The notes: generated by a model not told the origin, from the sequence alone. Positions 23,501 through 30,867 are shown, counted from the first letter of the stretch. The stretch is 30,988 nt of DNA from an uncultured Collinsella sp. (GCA_900540855.1 UQHK01000024.1:1-30988), one strand, 5' to 3'. Program-made: numbers and translations.

Positions 23501-23551
23501 ATAAACCTGCAGGTAAAGCGTGTAAACCTGCTTAAACTGACCGTTTGCGGT
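23501..23551. promoter_or_regulatory. Candidate LuxR-type operator ahead of the amidohydrolase
   Basis: ATAAACCTGCAGGTAAAG (23501-23518) has a perfect ACCTGCAGGT palindrome and matches the motif in the aguR/ptcA interval. TAAACCTGC occurs at 23502 and again at 23523, exactly 21 bp apart, two helical turns. ACCGTTTGCGGT (23540-23551) parallels ACCGTTCGCGGT at 15658. The 315-bp gap 23420-23734 holds no gene that I can support. Confidence 0.55.
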
Positions 23552-23600
23552 CCCTGGCCTTGGCACGGATTTGCCCCTGTGTATCAATGGGTGTAGCGCG

Positions 23601-23637
23601 AAGCCGCGGACGTGGGACAGACGTCCGAGCACGGCTT
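23601..23637 (+). repeat. GGGACAG hairpin (family member 4)
   Basis: CGGACGT (23607-23613) pairs with ACGTCCG (23621-23627), and the 7-base loop is exactly GGGACAG. AAGCCG (23601-23606) and CGGCTT (23632-23637) extend the stem across a 4-base bulge. It lies upstream of the amidohydrolase, the only member between two plus-strand genes without a terminator role. Confidence 0.65.
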
Positions 23638-23734
23638 GTAGGCACGCGCCGATGCGGGAGCGCTACGCTCCCAACCGAGTGCCCACGCGGGCGGTGCGTC
23701 CGCGTTGCAACCAAAGATGCCTGAGGAGGCTCAC

Positions 23735-25363
23735 ATGGACAAGGCTGATGTAGTTATCAAGAGCAACGCCGTCTTTACCGGCGATGGGCTCGAGCCGTTT
23801 AAGGGCGGCGTTGCCGTGCGCGGTGATAAGATTGTTGCCTGCGGTGACGATGCTCACCTGGCACCGTTTATCGGTCCCGATACCGAGGTGCGCGACTTTG
23901 GCGACCAGCTCGTCATGCCCGGCCTGATCGACTCGCACACGCATTTTGCCCAGGGCGCGTTTATGACCGACCCCGATTTTGCCGTCAACCTCATTGACTG
24001 CACCAGTTTTGAGATGGCGATGGAACGTGTCGTGGCGTTTGCGGCCGACCATCCCGATAACGAGTGGATTCTGGGCTGCCAGATTATCCAGTTCCAGTGG
24101 GATGTCCCCGAGATGCCCACGGCCGCGATGATCGATGAGTACATCTCCGACCGCCCGGTCTTTCTGCAGCAGGTTGACCTGCATACCTTTAGTGCCAATA
24201 CCTGCGCCATCAACAAGGTGGGAGTAACTTCGCAGACGCCCGATCCCGCAGGCGGCAAGATCCTTAAGGATGCCGAGGGCAATCTGACGGGCGTGTTTTC
24301 CAACAACGCCGGCGTCTTCTTTATGGACGAGGTCTACGACCCAGCGCCCGAGGTTGTTGACGCGTCGTTTGCAAAAACCGCCCGGCGCGCCAATGCCCTG
24401 GGAATCACTACGGTCGGCATGGTCAATCCTACGTTTGTGAGCATGGAAAACCCGTATGCGGTGTTGGCAGGTCTTAATGCCAAGGGCGACTTGCCACTGC
24501 GCGTGTTCCTGTACACCGATCTGTTCGAAAACGAGTCCTTAACGCTCGAGCAGATCAAGGAGAAATACGCCTTCTCGGGTACGCAGGTCGAGTGGCACGG
24601 CTTTAAGCAGTTTCTTGATGGCGTGTGCTCCGACCACACCGCTTGGATGCTTGAACCCTATTCCAACGCGCCCGATACCTGCGGTGAGCCCGCGGAGGAT
24701 CCAGAGCGCATCCGTGCCGCCATTGTCAGGGCGCAGGAATGGGGCGTTGACACGCGCGTCCATACGATCGGCGATCGCTCGGTGCGTTTTGTGCTTGATT
24801 GCTTTGAGGAGGGCGAGCGCTTGCATGGTAAGCGGGGTTGCCGCCACTCCATGGAGCACAATGAGACGGTTCAGCCCGAGGATCTGCCGCGCTATGCCGA
24901 GCTGGGTATATGCCCTGGTATGCAGCCGTGGCACATGCTGCTCGATATGGCTGACCTTGCCAAGGACGATGCCGTGGGCCCCGAGCGTGCTGCGCTTTCG
25001 TGGCCCCTGCATAGCCTGCTTGCCAGCGGTGCCGTGGTGCACCTGGGCAGTGACTTCCCCGTTGTGGGCTTGGAGCCCATGGAGGAGGTGTACGGCGCGG
25101 TCTTCCGCATGCTCGAGGACGGCTCCAACCCAGAAGGGTGGTTCCCGCAGGAGCGCATCACCATGGCCGAGGCCCTGCGCGCCTACACCTACGGCAGCGC
25201 CTACGCCATGCATGCCGAGGATCGCATCGGTACGCTCGCATGCGGCAAACAGGCTGATATCTGTGTGCTCGACCGCAACCTCTTTGACTGCGAACCGGCT
25301 GAGGTCCTCGAGGCCACGGCGTCTCTCACGATGATTGCCGGCAAGGTGGTCTACGAGGCCTAG
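23735..25363 (+). CDS. YtcJ-type metal-dependent amidohydrolase (amidohydrolase family 3)
   Basis: The 542-residue protein has the amidohydrolase-3 layout: a small beta-sandwich start, LVMPGLIDSHTHF (metal-binding HTH at 68-70), a GFKQFLDG lysine region, VHTIGDRSVRFVLD and HSMEHNE with metal-ligand histidines, GSDFPV with the metal-binding aspartate, and a C-terminal ADICVLDRNLF closing the sandwich. Relatives hydrolyse formamides, amides and related C-N bonds; the substrate is unknown. Given the agmatine neighbourhood an acylated or formylated amine is conceivable, but that is a guess. ATG 23735 follows CTGAGGAGG. It is followed by a MATE exporter on the same strand. Confidence 0.85.
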   Translation: MDKADVVIKSNAVFTGDGLEPFKGGVAVRGDKIVACGDDAHLAPFIGPDTEVRDFGDQLVMPGLIDSHTHFAQGAFMTDPDFAVNLIDCTSFEMAMERVVAFAADHPDNEWILGCQIIQFQWDVPEMPTAAMIDEYISDRPVFLQQVDLHTFSANTCAINKVGVTSQTPDPAGGKILKDAEGNLTGVFSNNAGVFFMDEVYDPAPEVVDASFAKTARRANALGITTVGMVNPTFVSMENPYAVLAGLNAKGDLPLRVFLYTDLFENESLTLEQIKEKYAFSGTQVEWHGFKQFLDGVCSDHTAWMLEPYSNAPDTCGEPAEDPERIRAAIVRAQEWGVDTRVHTIGDRSVRFVLDCFEEGERLHGKRGCRHSMEHNETVQPEDLPRYAELGICPGMQPWHMLLDMADLAKDDAVGPERAALSWPLHSLLASGAVVHLGSDFPVVGLEPMEEVYGAVFRMLEDGSNPEGWFPQERITMAEALRAYTYGSAYAMHAEDRIGTLACGKQADICVLDRNLFDCEPAEVLEATASLTMIAGKVVYEA

Positions 25364-25366
25364 CGG

Positions 25367-25436
25367 GGCTGCTGCATCGCTGGGCGGTGCCGCAGCCTGT
25401 GCGTGCCGCCCATCCATTCATCCATCCATTCATCAA
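25367..25436 (+). repeat. Alternative hairpins and CATC/CATT tract before the MATE gene
   Basis: GGCTGC (25367-25372) can pair with GCAGCC (25392-25397), and TGGGCGG (25381-25387) with CCGCCCA (25406-25412); the two cannot form as simple nested stems together. Six tetranucleotides of the CATC/CATT type follow (25411-25434), 20-odd bases ahead of the MATE start. Confidence 0.4.
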
Positions 25437-25459
25437 TCTCTCATGGAAAGGGGAGAACA

Positions 25460-26836
25460 ATGGCAGAAGAAACAACCGCCGCTGTTGAGGAGGAGCGTGA
25501 GCTTGCCTCGCAGCCGATTCCCGGCCTGGTGCGCAAGTACACCATCATCACCGGCCAGGGTATGCTCGCCCAGATTATCATGGTGGTCCTTGAGGGCCTC
25601 GTGATGGGTTGGGGCCTGGGTGCACACGGCCTGGCCTGTGTTTCGATCATCATGTCGGTCGAGTACATTAACCTGGCCTTTGGCAACCTGTTTGGCACCG
25701 GCGTGCCCGCCGTGGTGGGCAACCTTTTGGGTGCCGGCGACATTAAGGGCGCCAGCAAGGCGTTTAGCCAGGGTTTTTGGCTTACCACGATTGTGAGTGT
25801 GCTGCTTGCTGTGGTGATGGCTGTGTTTACCGAGCCCATCTGCGCATTCTTCGGCGCCACGCCCGACATCATGGCCGATACCGTTGCCGGCGTGCGCACC
25901 TTCTCCGTGCTGCTGCCGCTCACGGTCATTGGTCAGATGGTCACCGCCGTCATGCGTGTGGACGAGAAGGTTCAGATCCAGGCCAACCTCATGACCGTGT
26001 CTGCCATCGTCGCTATCTGCTGGCTCGCGCTTTCTACGTTTGTGCTCAAGCTTGGCGTTATGGGAGCTGGCGTGTACTACGGTCTTTCCATCGGTATCTG
26101 GGCCATCGGTATCTTCTGGTTCATCGGCGGTAAGAAGTCGCAGCTCCAGATCAGCGCCGCCGACCTCAAACTCGACATGGCCATCTGCGGCCAGATCATC
26201 AAGATTGGTTTCCCGTTCTTTTTGGTGCAAGCTGCCACGTTCATCTTCAACACCGTTGCCAACTCGTTGCTTGGCCAGCTCGGCGGCGACATGGGTTCGC
26301 TCTACATCGCGGCCTTTGGTGTGATCAACGGCTACATCCTCTACATTACCATGATGGTCGCCCAGTGCTTCTCGTACGGCCTGCAGCCCATTGCCGCCTT
26401 CAACGCCGGCGCCAAGGCGTGGGCGCGCCTCAAGGAAACGCTCTCCTGCACGCTTAAGTACCAGGTCGTGACGCTTGCTGCGGTGTCTGCTGTGCTATGG
26501 GTGGCCGCAACGCCGGTCTGCGCCTTTTTTGCTGGTAGCGACCCGGCGCTCGTCGAGGTTGCCGCCAACGCCACGCGCATCGTTATCCTGGCCGTGGCCC
26601 TGGGCTATCTTGCCATGACCATGTCGATGTACTTCCAGGCGGTTGAGAAGGTGGGTATCGCCACGTTCACCGGTCTGCTCCGCTACGTGATCTGCTCCGT
26701 GCCGCTTATGTACCTGCTTGGCAACATGATGGGCGTTCAGGGTGTCTGGTTTGCCTTGGTGGCGGCTGACGCCATCACTGGTCTTATCTCCATCGCCCTC
26801 GCCGTCCGCGAATCCAAGCGACTTGCCACGCTCTAG
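25460..26836 (+). CDS. MATE-family efflux transporter
   Basis: The 458-residue protein has about 12 membrane segments in two six-helix halves, as in MATE cation/drug antiporters. Visible landmarks are GMLAQIIMVVLEGLVMGWGL in segment one, the NLFGTGVPAVVGNLLGAGD stretch, and in the second half FFLVQAATFIFNTVANSLLG and ALGYLAMTMSMYFQAVEKVG. The N-terminus is acidic. ATG 25460 follows GGGGAGAAC. It lies about 100 bp after the amidohydrolase and is probably co-transcribed, suggesting export of that enzyme's product or substrate; the cargo is unknown. Confidence 0.88.
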   Translation: MAEETTAAVEEERELASQPIPGLVRKYTIITGQGMLAQIIMVVLEGLVMGWGLGAHGLACVSIIMSVEYINLAFGNLFGTGVPAVVGNLLGAGDIKGASKAFSQGFWLTTIVSVLLAVVMAVFTEPICAFFGATPDIMADTVAGVRTFSVLLPLTVIGQMVTAVMRVDEKVQIQANLMTVSAIVAICWLALSTFVLKLGVMGAGVYYGLSIGIWAIGIFWFIGGKKSQLQISAADLKLDMAICGQIIKIGFPFFLVQAATFIFNTVANSLLGQLGGDMGSLYIAAFGVINGYILYITMMVAQCFSYGLQPIAAFNAGAKAWARLKETLSCTLKYQVVTLAAVSAVLWVAATPVCAFFAGSDPALVEVAANATRIVILAVALGYLAMTMSMYFQAVEKVGIATFTGLLRYVICSVPLMYLLGNMMGVQGVWFALVAADAITGLISIALAVRESKRLATL

Positions 26837-26885
26837 ACTCGGACACGGCCGGCCCGCGATAGTCGAATAAGTCAACTCGCCTGCA

Positions 26886-26922
26886 AGCCACCACAATGGG
26901 GACAGTTCCCATTGTGGTGGCT
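26886..26922. terminator. Terminator-like hairpin with GGGACAG core (family member 5)
   Basis: AGCCACCACAATGGG (26886-26900) pairs perfectly over 15 bp with CCCATTGTGGTGGCT (26908-26922); the loop is GACAGTT, so GGGGACAG crosses the stem-loop junction. It follows the MATE gene. Downstream bases are only partly T-rich. Confidence 0.75.
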
Positions 26923-26983
26923 ATTGTTATTTAGGGTCTGAGATTTCGGCTCTATAAATAACGTTTTTGAACTGGGCTACTAA

Positions 26984-27075
26984 AAGATTGTGGAAAACAC
27001 TACTACAAGATTATGGAAAACGCTACTGCAAGATTATGGCAAATGATACTATACGATTATGGTAACAGCGTTATA
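26984..27075 (+). repeat. Four 23-bp tandem direct repeats before the AAA+ ATPase
   Basis: Units begin at 26984, 27007, 27030 and 27053 with an exact 23-bp period. Each carries GATTRTGG followed by an A-rich stretch; units 1 and 2 are nearly identical (AAGATTATGGAAAACGCTAC type), and 3 and 4 are progressively diverged. The block ends 12 bp before the ATPase start and is much more A+T-rich than its surroundings. Such iterated sites usually bind a protein cooperatively. Confidence 0.85.
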
Positions 27076-27087
27076 AGGGGCGTTGAT

Positions 27088-28257
27088 ATGGCCGAGTACA
27101 TTAACAGGGATTTGCATGAGTTGCTCATTCGCATGGCGGGTTGGTTTCCTGTTGTGTCGTTGACGGGGCCTAGGCAGAGCGGTAAGTCTACGCTGGTTCG
27201 GCATGCCTTTCCCGACTATTCCTATGTTACGCTTGAGGACCCCCAAACGAGGCGCGCGGCCTTGGAGGATCCGGTGAGTTTTATCCGCAACCGAAAGGGC
27301 GGACTCATCATCGACGAGGCGCAATACGCCCCGGATTTGTTCTCGATGATTCAGGTTGTTTCGGATGAGCGGGGAGACGCCGGTCAATACATCCTTACGG
27401 GATCGCAAAACTTTTTGATGATGAAAAGCATCGGCCAGTCTCTTGCCGGGCGAGTCGGGATCTTAAAATTGCTGCCATTTTCGTTTCGCGAAGCGGAGAG
27501 GGGCCAGCAGGGGCAGTTGGAAGTGGATTTGTTTGCGCTCGAAGGGGGATACCCTCGCCTGCGTTCCGCCGGAATGCCGTCCTCGGTTTATTTCCCCAGC
27601 TATATTGATACCTATGTTGAGCGCGATGTTGTGGGCTTGCTTGACGTGCGCAATAAAGCGGAGTTTCATAAGTTTCTGTCCATAATTGCCCAGAGCGCCG
27701 GTGCTCTCATTAATATATCTTCGCTTTCTCGAGATACGGGTGTGAACGTATCGACCATTAAAAGCTGGTTGTCTATCCTGGAGCAGAGCTACCTGACGTT
27801 TTCACTGCAGCCCTATTATGCAAATGCCAGGAAACGTTTGACTAAAACGCCCAAGCTTTATTTTTACGACACGGGGCTGCTCTGCTACTTGCTCAAAATT
27901 GGATCACTGGAGCAACTTTTGGAGAGCTCTTATCTGGGGGCAGTTTTCGAAAACCTCATCGTTTCCGAAACGGCGAAGAGCCATCTCAACGTGGGCGAGA
28001 ATCCCGAGTTGTATTTCTATAGGGACGACGGCAAGCGAGAAATCGATTTGCTCGACTGCACAAACTCAGGGAGTCCCAAGGCTATCGAAATAAAATCATC
28101 CAGAACGTATCACGATAAGTACGCCCGCCATTTACAGGCTGTATGCGATGAGATCGACATTGCAAAAGATGCGCGCTATGTTGTGGCCCGCGTGGATTCA
28201 ACGTATGAGTCGAAAGACTGTAGCGTGGTCTCGGCGCGTGATTGGCTTTTGCGATAA
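27088..28257 (+). CDS. AAA+ ATPase with DUF4143 domain
   Basis: The 389-residue protein has an N-terminal AAA+ (AAA_14-type) domain: Walker A LTGPRQSGKST at about residues 25-35, a TLEDPQTRRAA block, Walker B GLIIDEAQYAP, and ILTGSQNF as sensor 1. A DUF4143 domain then covers about 190-380: YIDTYVERDV, SRDTGVNVSTIKSWLSILEQ, LYFYDTGLLCYLL, ENLIVSE, FYRDDGKREIDLL and IEIKSS. The last elements look like a degenerate nuclease-type fold (D, E and K in D-x(n)-ExK order). This family is widespread and its function is unknown. ATG 27088 after AAGGGGCGTTGAT is preferred; the ATG at 27013 falls inside the tandem repeats. GC content is lower than its neighbours, suggesting acquisition. Confidence 0.88.
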   Translation: MAEYINRDLHELLIRMAGWFPVVSLTGPRQSGKSTLVRHAFPDYSYVTLEDPQTRRAALEDPVSFIRNRKGGLIIDEAQYAPDLFSMIQVVSDERGDAGQYILTGSQNFLMMKSIGQSLAGRVGILKLLPFSFREAERGQQGQLEVDLFALEGGYPRLRSAGMPSSVYFPSYIDTYVERDVVGLLDVRNKAEFHKFLSIIAQSAGALINISSLSRDTGVNVSTIKSWLSILEQSYLTFSLQPYYANARKRLTKTPKLYFYDTGLLCYLLKIGSLEQLLESSYLGAVFENLIVSETAKSHLNVGENPELYFYRDDGKREIDLLDCTNSGSPKAIEIKSSRTYHDKYARHLQAVCDEIDIAKDARYVVARVDSTYESKDCSVVSARDWLLR

Positions 28258-28276
28258 CAAGTTCGGCGTATTAACA

Positions 28277-28318
28277 ACTGCCGCGAAGAGGATCGGACCC
28301 CTTTCGCGGCGGTTTTTT
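28277..28318 (+). terminator. Terminator of the AAA+ ATPase gene (cassette copy 2, part A)
   Basis: GCCGCGAA (28280-28287) pairs with TTCGCGGC (28303-28310), followed by GGTTTTTT. It corresponds to the terminator at 14284 in the first cassette copy, again 20-odd bases before the 119-bp palindrome. Confidence 0.8.
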
Positions 28319-28342
28319 GCCGATCCGGTGCGTCTCAGATGC

Positions 28343-28461
28343 AAGTGAGTAGGCTTTTTTGGATCTGTCGAGCACACCGCGACAAACGCTAAATAAAACC
28401 GCAGGTCAGAGCTGTGGCGTTTTGGAGTGTGCTCGGCCTCCTGCAAAAGGTCTACTCACTT
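28343..28461. repeat. 119-bp palindromic element, copy 2
   Basis: It has the same length and ends as copy 1: AAGTGAGTAG (28343-28352) with CTACTCACTT (28452-28461), and CGAGCAC with GTGCTCG inside. Relative to copy 1, left-arm C to T in the CCGAGCAC stem leaves a G-U pair, and an A/C mismatch beside the outer stem becomes G/T, so pairing is kept. Confidence 0.85.
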
Positions 28462-28473
28462 GGTTTTTCGGCG

Positions 28474-28516
28474 AGAAGGCCGCCGCAAGGGCAAGCAGCT
28501 CTCCTCACGGCGGTTG
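28474..28516. repeat. Degenerate hairpin matching cassette part B
   Basis: GGCCGCCG and CGGCGG, separated by about 25 bases, correspond to the strong terminator at 14481-14521 but with mismatches and without the T run, so this copy has probably lost terminator function. Confidence 0.5.
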
Positions 28517-28536
28517 GCGTTTGCCCAGATAAAACC

Positions 28537-28565
28537 TGCCAAAATAAACCTGTCCCTTTTTGGCA
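28537..28565 (-). repeat. GGGACAG hairpin (family member 6)
   Basis: TGCCAAAA (28537-28544) pairs with TTTTGGCA (28558-28565); the minus strand loop is AGGGACAGGTTTA, as in member 2. TGTCCCTTTTGGC then repeats immediately after it (28566-28578), a partial tandem duplication. It lies between convergent genes. Confidence 0.8.
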
Positions 28566-28631
28566 TGTCCCTTTTGGCGCGGCTGATTGGTTTGGGCTGT
28601 TTTGGAGAAAGCCCATGAGGCGGCACTCAGG

Positions 28632-29282
28632 CTAATCCTGCGTGTCGCCTCCGTACATGTAGACGATAAAGCCGTCGCCGGTGTCTTGGCTGTGATCCTC
28701 CAGGATGCGTTTCATGTTGAGGTGCTCGTAGAACTGCCAGTCAGAGTTGCAGTCGCTCATCAGGAAGAACTTGGTGCACCCGGCTTTGGCGAGTTCGGCG
28801 CGCGCAAGGTCGATGAGCTCGCGGCCGAGTCCCTTGCCCTGCCACTCGGGCACAATGATGATCAGGTTGAGCTGGCCCTGGGCATACTCGTCGCCCGTGG
28901 CGGCAAAGCGATCGGCCGTGGCCTTTTCGCGACTGTCGCCAAAGAGCGAGCCCTCGAGTTTGGCATCGGCGGTCTTTGCCATCTCGGTTGCCTGGGCGAA
29001 CATCTCGTCGTAGCAGGGTACCCACGTGGGGTTGGTACGCGGCTTGCCGTCCTCGAAGATACCGATGCAGCAGGCGGCGATAATGCGGCCCTCTGCCTCG
29101 GCGACGAGCGCGATGGGGGAGCGCTGCAGCTGCATGGCAATGTTGAAGCGCGCGCAGAAATCGGCAGCTTCGACGTCGCCGCGGTTGCGCAGCGTGTTGC
29201 ACCACAGCTGGTTGTAGATGGCGGCGATGCCAGCCAGGTCGTCGAGCGTGGCGGCGCGCAGGGTTACGTTGTCAAGGCTCAT
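28632..29282 (-). CDS. GNAT-family N-acetyltransferase
   Basis: The 216-residue protein has the GNAT fold order: an N-terminal VTLRAATLDDLAGIAAIYNQ helix, a central AEAEGRIIAACCIGI strand pair, and the acetyl-CoA-binding LIIIVPEWQGKGLGRELIDL motif A (about residues 143-162, QGKGLGR as the pyrophosphate loop), ending with a DWQFYEHLNMKR motif B. The acceptor substrate is unknown. ATG 29282 follows GAAGGAGCC; a TTG 15 bases earlier lies within the ribosome site. It is convergent with the ATPase and divergent from DAHP synthase. Confidence 0.88.
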   Translation of the reverse strand: MSLDNVTLRAATLDDLAGIAAIYNQLWCNTLRNRGDVEAADFCARFNIAMQLQRSPIALVAEAEGRIIAACCIGIFEDGKPRTNPTWVPCYDEMFAQATEMAKTADAKLEGSLFGDSREKATADRFAATGDEYAQGQLNLIIIVPEWQGKGLGRELIDLARAELAKAGCTKFFLMSDCNSDWQFYEHLNMKRILEDHSQDTGDGFIVYMYGGDTQD

Positions 29283-29428
29283 GGAGGCTCCTTCCAAGGT
29301 GGGTCAGGCCACCTCTGAGTGTGACATGGGCGCACCGCTGCCGCATCAACCATTCGGTAGACGAGCTTCGATCTCTCGGGGACGGAGGAAAAGGGGCCAC
29401 GAGCGAGGATTTTCGGACGCTTGCTCGA

Positions 29429-29494
29429 CGAGAGTGGATAATCTCCCACTTTTAGCGCGAACATAGGTCAAAAACGGGAGATTATCCACTCTCG
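29429..29494. repeat. 19-bp perfect inverted repeat between GNAT and DAHP synthase genes
   Basis: CGAGAGTGGATAATCTCCC (29429-29447) and its exact complement (29476-29494) flank a 28-base loop, with ACTTTT and AAAAAC extending the stem. A single diverged arm recurs at 30877-30894. The 341-bp interval 29283-29623 holds no gene that I can support; CAATTGATTG and GAGGAGG lie just before DAHP synthase. Confidence 0.8.
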
Positions 29495-29623
29495 TGGTAA
29501 GCGGGCCCTCGCGTTATCCATTCCCTTTTTGGCTGGCCGTGCTTGCACTTTAGCGTGCGACAGCGGATAATGCCGAGCATTCGACAATGTTCTCGTTGCC
29601 ATCAATTGATTGAGGAGGCCCCT

Positions 29624-30655
29624 ATGGCCATGGATTTCAAACGCAGGCTGCCGATCCCCATGGAGATCCGCGAGGAAATGCCGCTTTCCGCCGAGCTTAC
29701 CGCCAAAAAGCAGGCATTCGACGCCGAGGTCGCCAAGGTCTTTACCGGCGAGGACGCGCGCAAGGTGCTCATCATCGGCCCGTGCTCTGCCGACCGCGAG
29801 GATTCGGTCCTCGAGTACATGAACCGACTGGCCAAGACCGCCGAGGAGGTCAAGGACAAGCTCATCATCATCCCGCGCGTCTACACCAATAAGCCGCGTA
29901 CCAAAGGCACCGGTTACAAGGGTCTTCTGCACAACCCCGACCCCGAGGCCCCCGACGACCTGCTCGAGGGCGTTAAGGCCATTCGCCACATGCACCTGCG
30001 CGTCATCGAGGAGACTGGCTTCTTCACTGCCGACGAGATGCTCTACCCGTCCAACTACCAGTACCTCGTCGACCTGTTGAGCTACGTCGCCGTGGGTGCG
30101 CGCTCGGTCGAAAACCAGGAGCATCGCCTGGTGTCGAGTGGCATTTCGGTGCCGGTGGGTATGAAGAACCCCACTGCCGGTTCCACCACCGTCATGCTCA
30201 ATTCCATCTACGCGGCCCAGGCGCATCAGAGCTTTATCTTCCGCAACTGGGAGGTCGAGTGCGACGGCAACCCGCTCGCGCATGCCGTCATGCGCGGCTA
30301 CATCGGCCTCGACGGTCGTACCTACCCCAATTACCACTACGAGCACCTGGAGCGTCTGGCCGAGCGCTACACCGAGCACGCCGGTTACGCCAACCCGGCA
30401 GCGGTTATCGACTGCAACCATGACAACTCGGGCAAGCGTCCGCTGGAGCAGTATCGCATTTGCAAGGAGGTGCTCGACAGCTGCCGCCGCAACGAATCCA
30501 TCTCCAAGCTGGTCAAGGGCTTTATGATCGAGTCCTACCTTGAGGACGGCAACCAGCCGGTTGACGGCGGCGTCTTTGGCAAGTCGATCACCGACCCGTG
30601 CCTGGGCTGGGAAAAGACCGACTATCTGATCCACGAGATCGCGGAGCGTGTTTAG
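29624..30655 (+). CDS. 3-deoxy-7-phosphoheptulonate (DAHP) synthase, AroFGH type
   Basis: It condenses phosphoenolpyruvate with erythrose-4-phosphate, the entry step to the shikimate pathway. The 343-residue protein is a class I alpha enzyme as in E. coli AroG: VLIIGPCSADRED near residue 46 with the metal-binding cysteine, IIIPRVYTNKPRTKGTGYKG for PEP binding, GARSVENQEHR, PVGMKNPTAGSTTVMLNSI, IDCNHDNSGKRPLEQ with a metal-ligand histidine, GFMIESYLEDGNQP and KSITDPCLGW. The N-terminal extension that carries feedback control in E. coli is present but short. ATG 29624 follows TTGAGGAGGCCCC. No other aromatic-pathway gene is adjacent, and a hairpin starts at the last base of its stop codon. Confidence 0.94.
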   Translation: MAMDFKRRLPIPMEIREEMPLSAELTAKKQAFDAEVAKVFTGEDARKVLIIGPCSADREDSVLEYMNRLAKTAEEVKDKLIIIPRVYTNKPRTKGTGYKGLLHNPDPEAPDDLLEGVKAIRHMHLRVIEETGFFTADEMLYPSNYQYLVDLLSYVAVGARSVENQEHRLVSSGISVPVGMKNPTAGSTTVMLNSIYAAQAHQSFIFRNWEVECDGNPLAHAVMRGYIGLDGRTYPNYHYEHLERLAERYTEHAGYANPAAVIDCNHDNSGKRPLEQYRICKEVLDSCRRNESISKLVKGFMIESYLEDGNQPVDGGVFGKSITDPCLGWEKTDYLIHEIAERV

Positions 30656-30682
30656 TTACGCGGTTTTACCAAACCGCGTAAC
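30655..30682. terminator. Hairpin overlapping the DAHP synthase stop codon
   Basis: GTTACGCGGTTT (30655-30666) and AAACCGCGTAAC (30671-30682) form a perfect 12-bp stem with a 4-base loop, starting at the last base of the TAG. No T run follows; the T-rich terminator is further on. Confidence 0.7.
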
Positions 30683-30695
30683 GGCTCGACGCTGC

Positions 30696-30795
30696 GCGCC
30701 GCCCAGAGCGACAATTTGTCATTCAAAAGGCAAGGTATGACCAGAAGGTCAATGCCCTGCCTTTTTCATGCCAACTTGTACGCTCTGGACGGCGC
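30696..30795. terminator. Nested palindrome with terminator core after DAHP synthase
   Basis: The core AAAAGGCAAGG (30725-30735) pairs with CCCTGCCTTTTT (30755-30766). The outer arms GCGCCG and CCAGAGCG plus ACAA (30696-30714) pair with TTGTACGCTCTGG and CGGCGC (30776-30795), with one mismatch and one bulge. The layout is the same as at 7738-7862. Confidence 0.75.
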
Positions 30796-30836
30796 TCGCT
30801 GTCCGTCCTCTACCTGCGGAGTTGTCCTGCTCCAGG

Positions 30837-30867
30837 GCACTCATTGGGGACAGACTTAAATGAGTGC
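30837..30867 (+). repeat. GGGACAG hairpin (family member 7)
   Basis: GCACTCATT (30837-30845) pairs with AATGAGTGC (30859-30867); the 13-base loop is GGGGACAGACTTA. It lies in the 333-bp end region 30656-30988, where I see only repeats and no gene. Confidence 0.75.

Noticed and set aside
26984..27075. Four tandem repeats as a CRISPR array
   Set aside because: Units abut with a 23-bp period, there are no unique spacers, and no cas gene is nearby.
27013..27087. Upstream ATG of the AAA+ ATPase at 27013
   Set aside because: It falls inside the 23-bp tandem repeats. ATG 27088 has a ribosome site and matches the family N-terminus.
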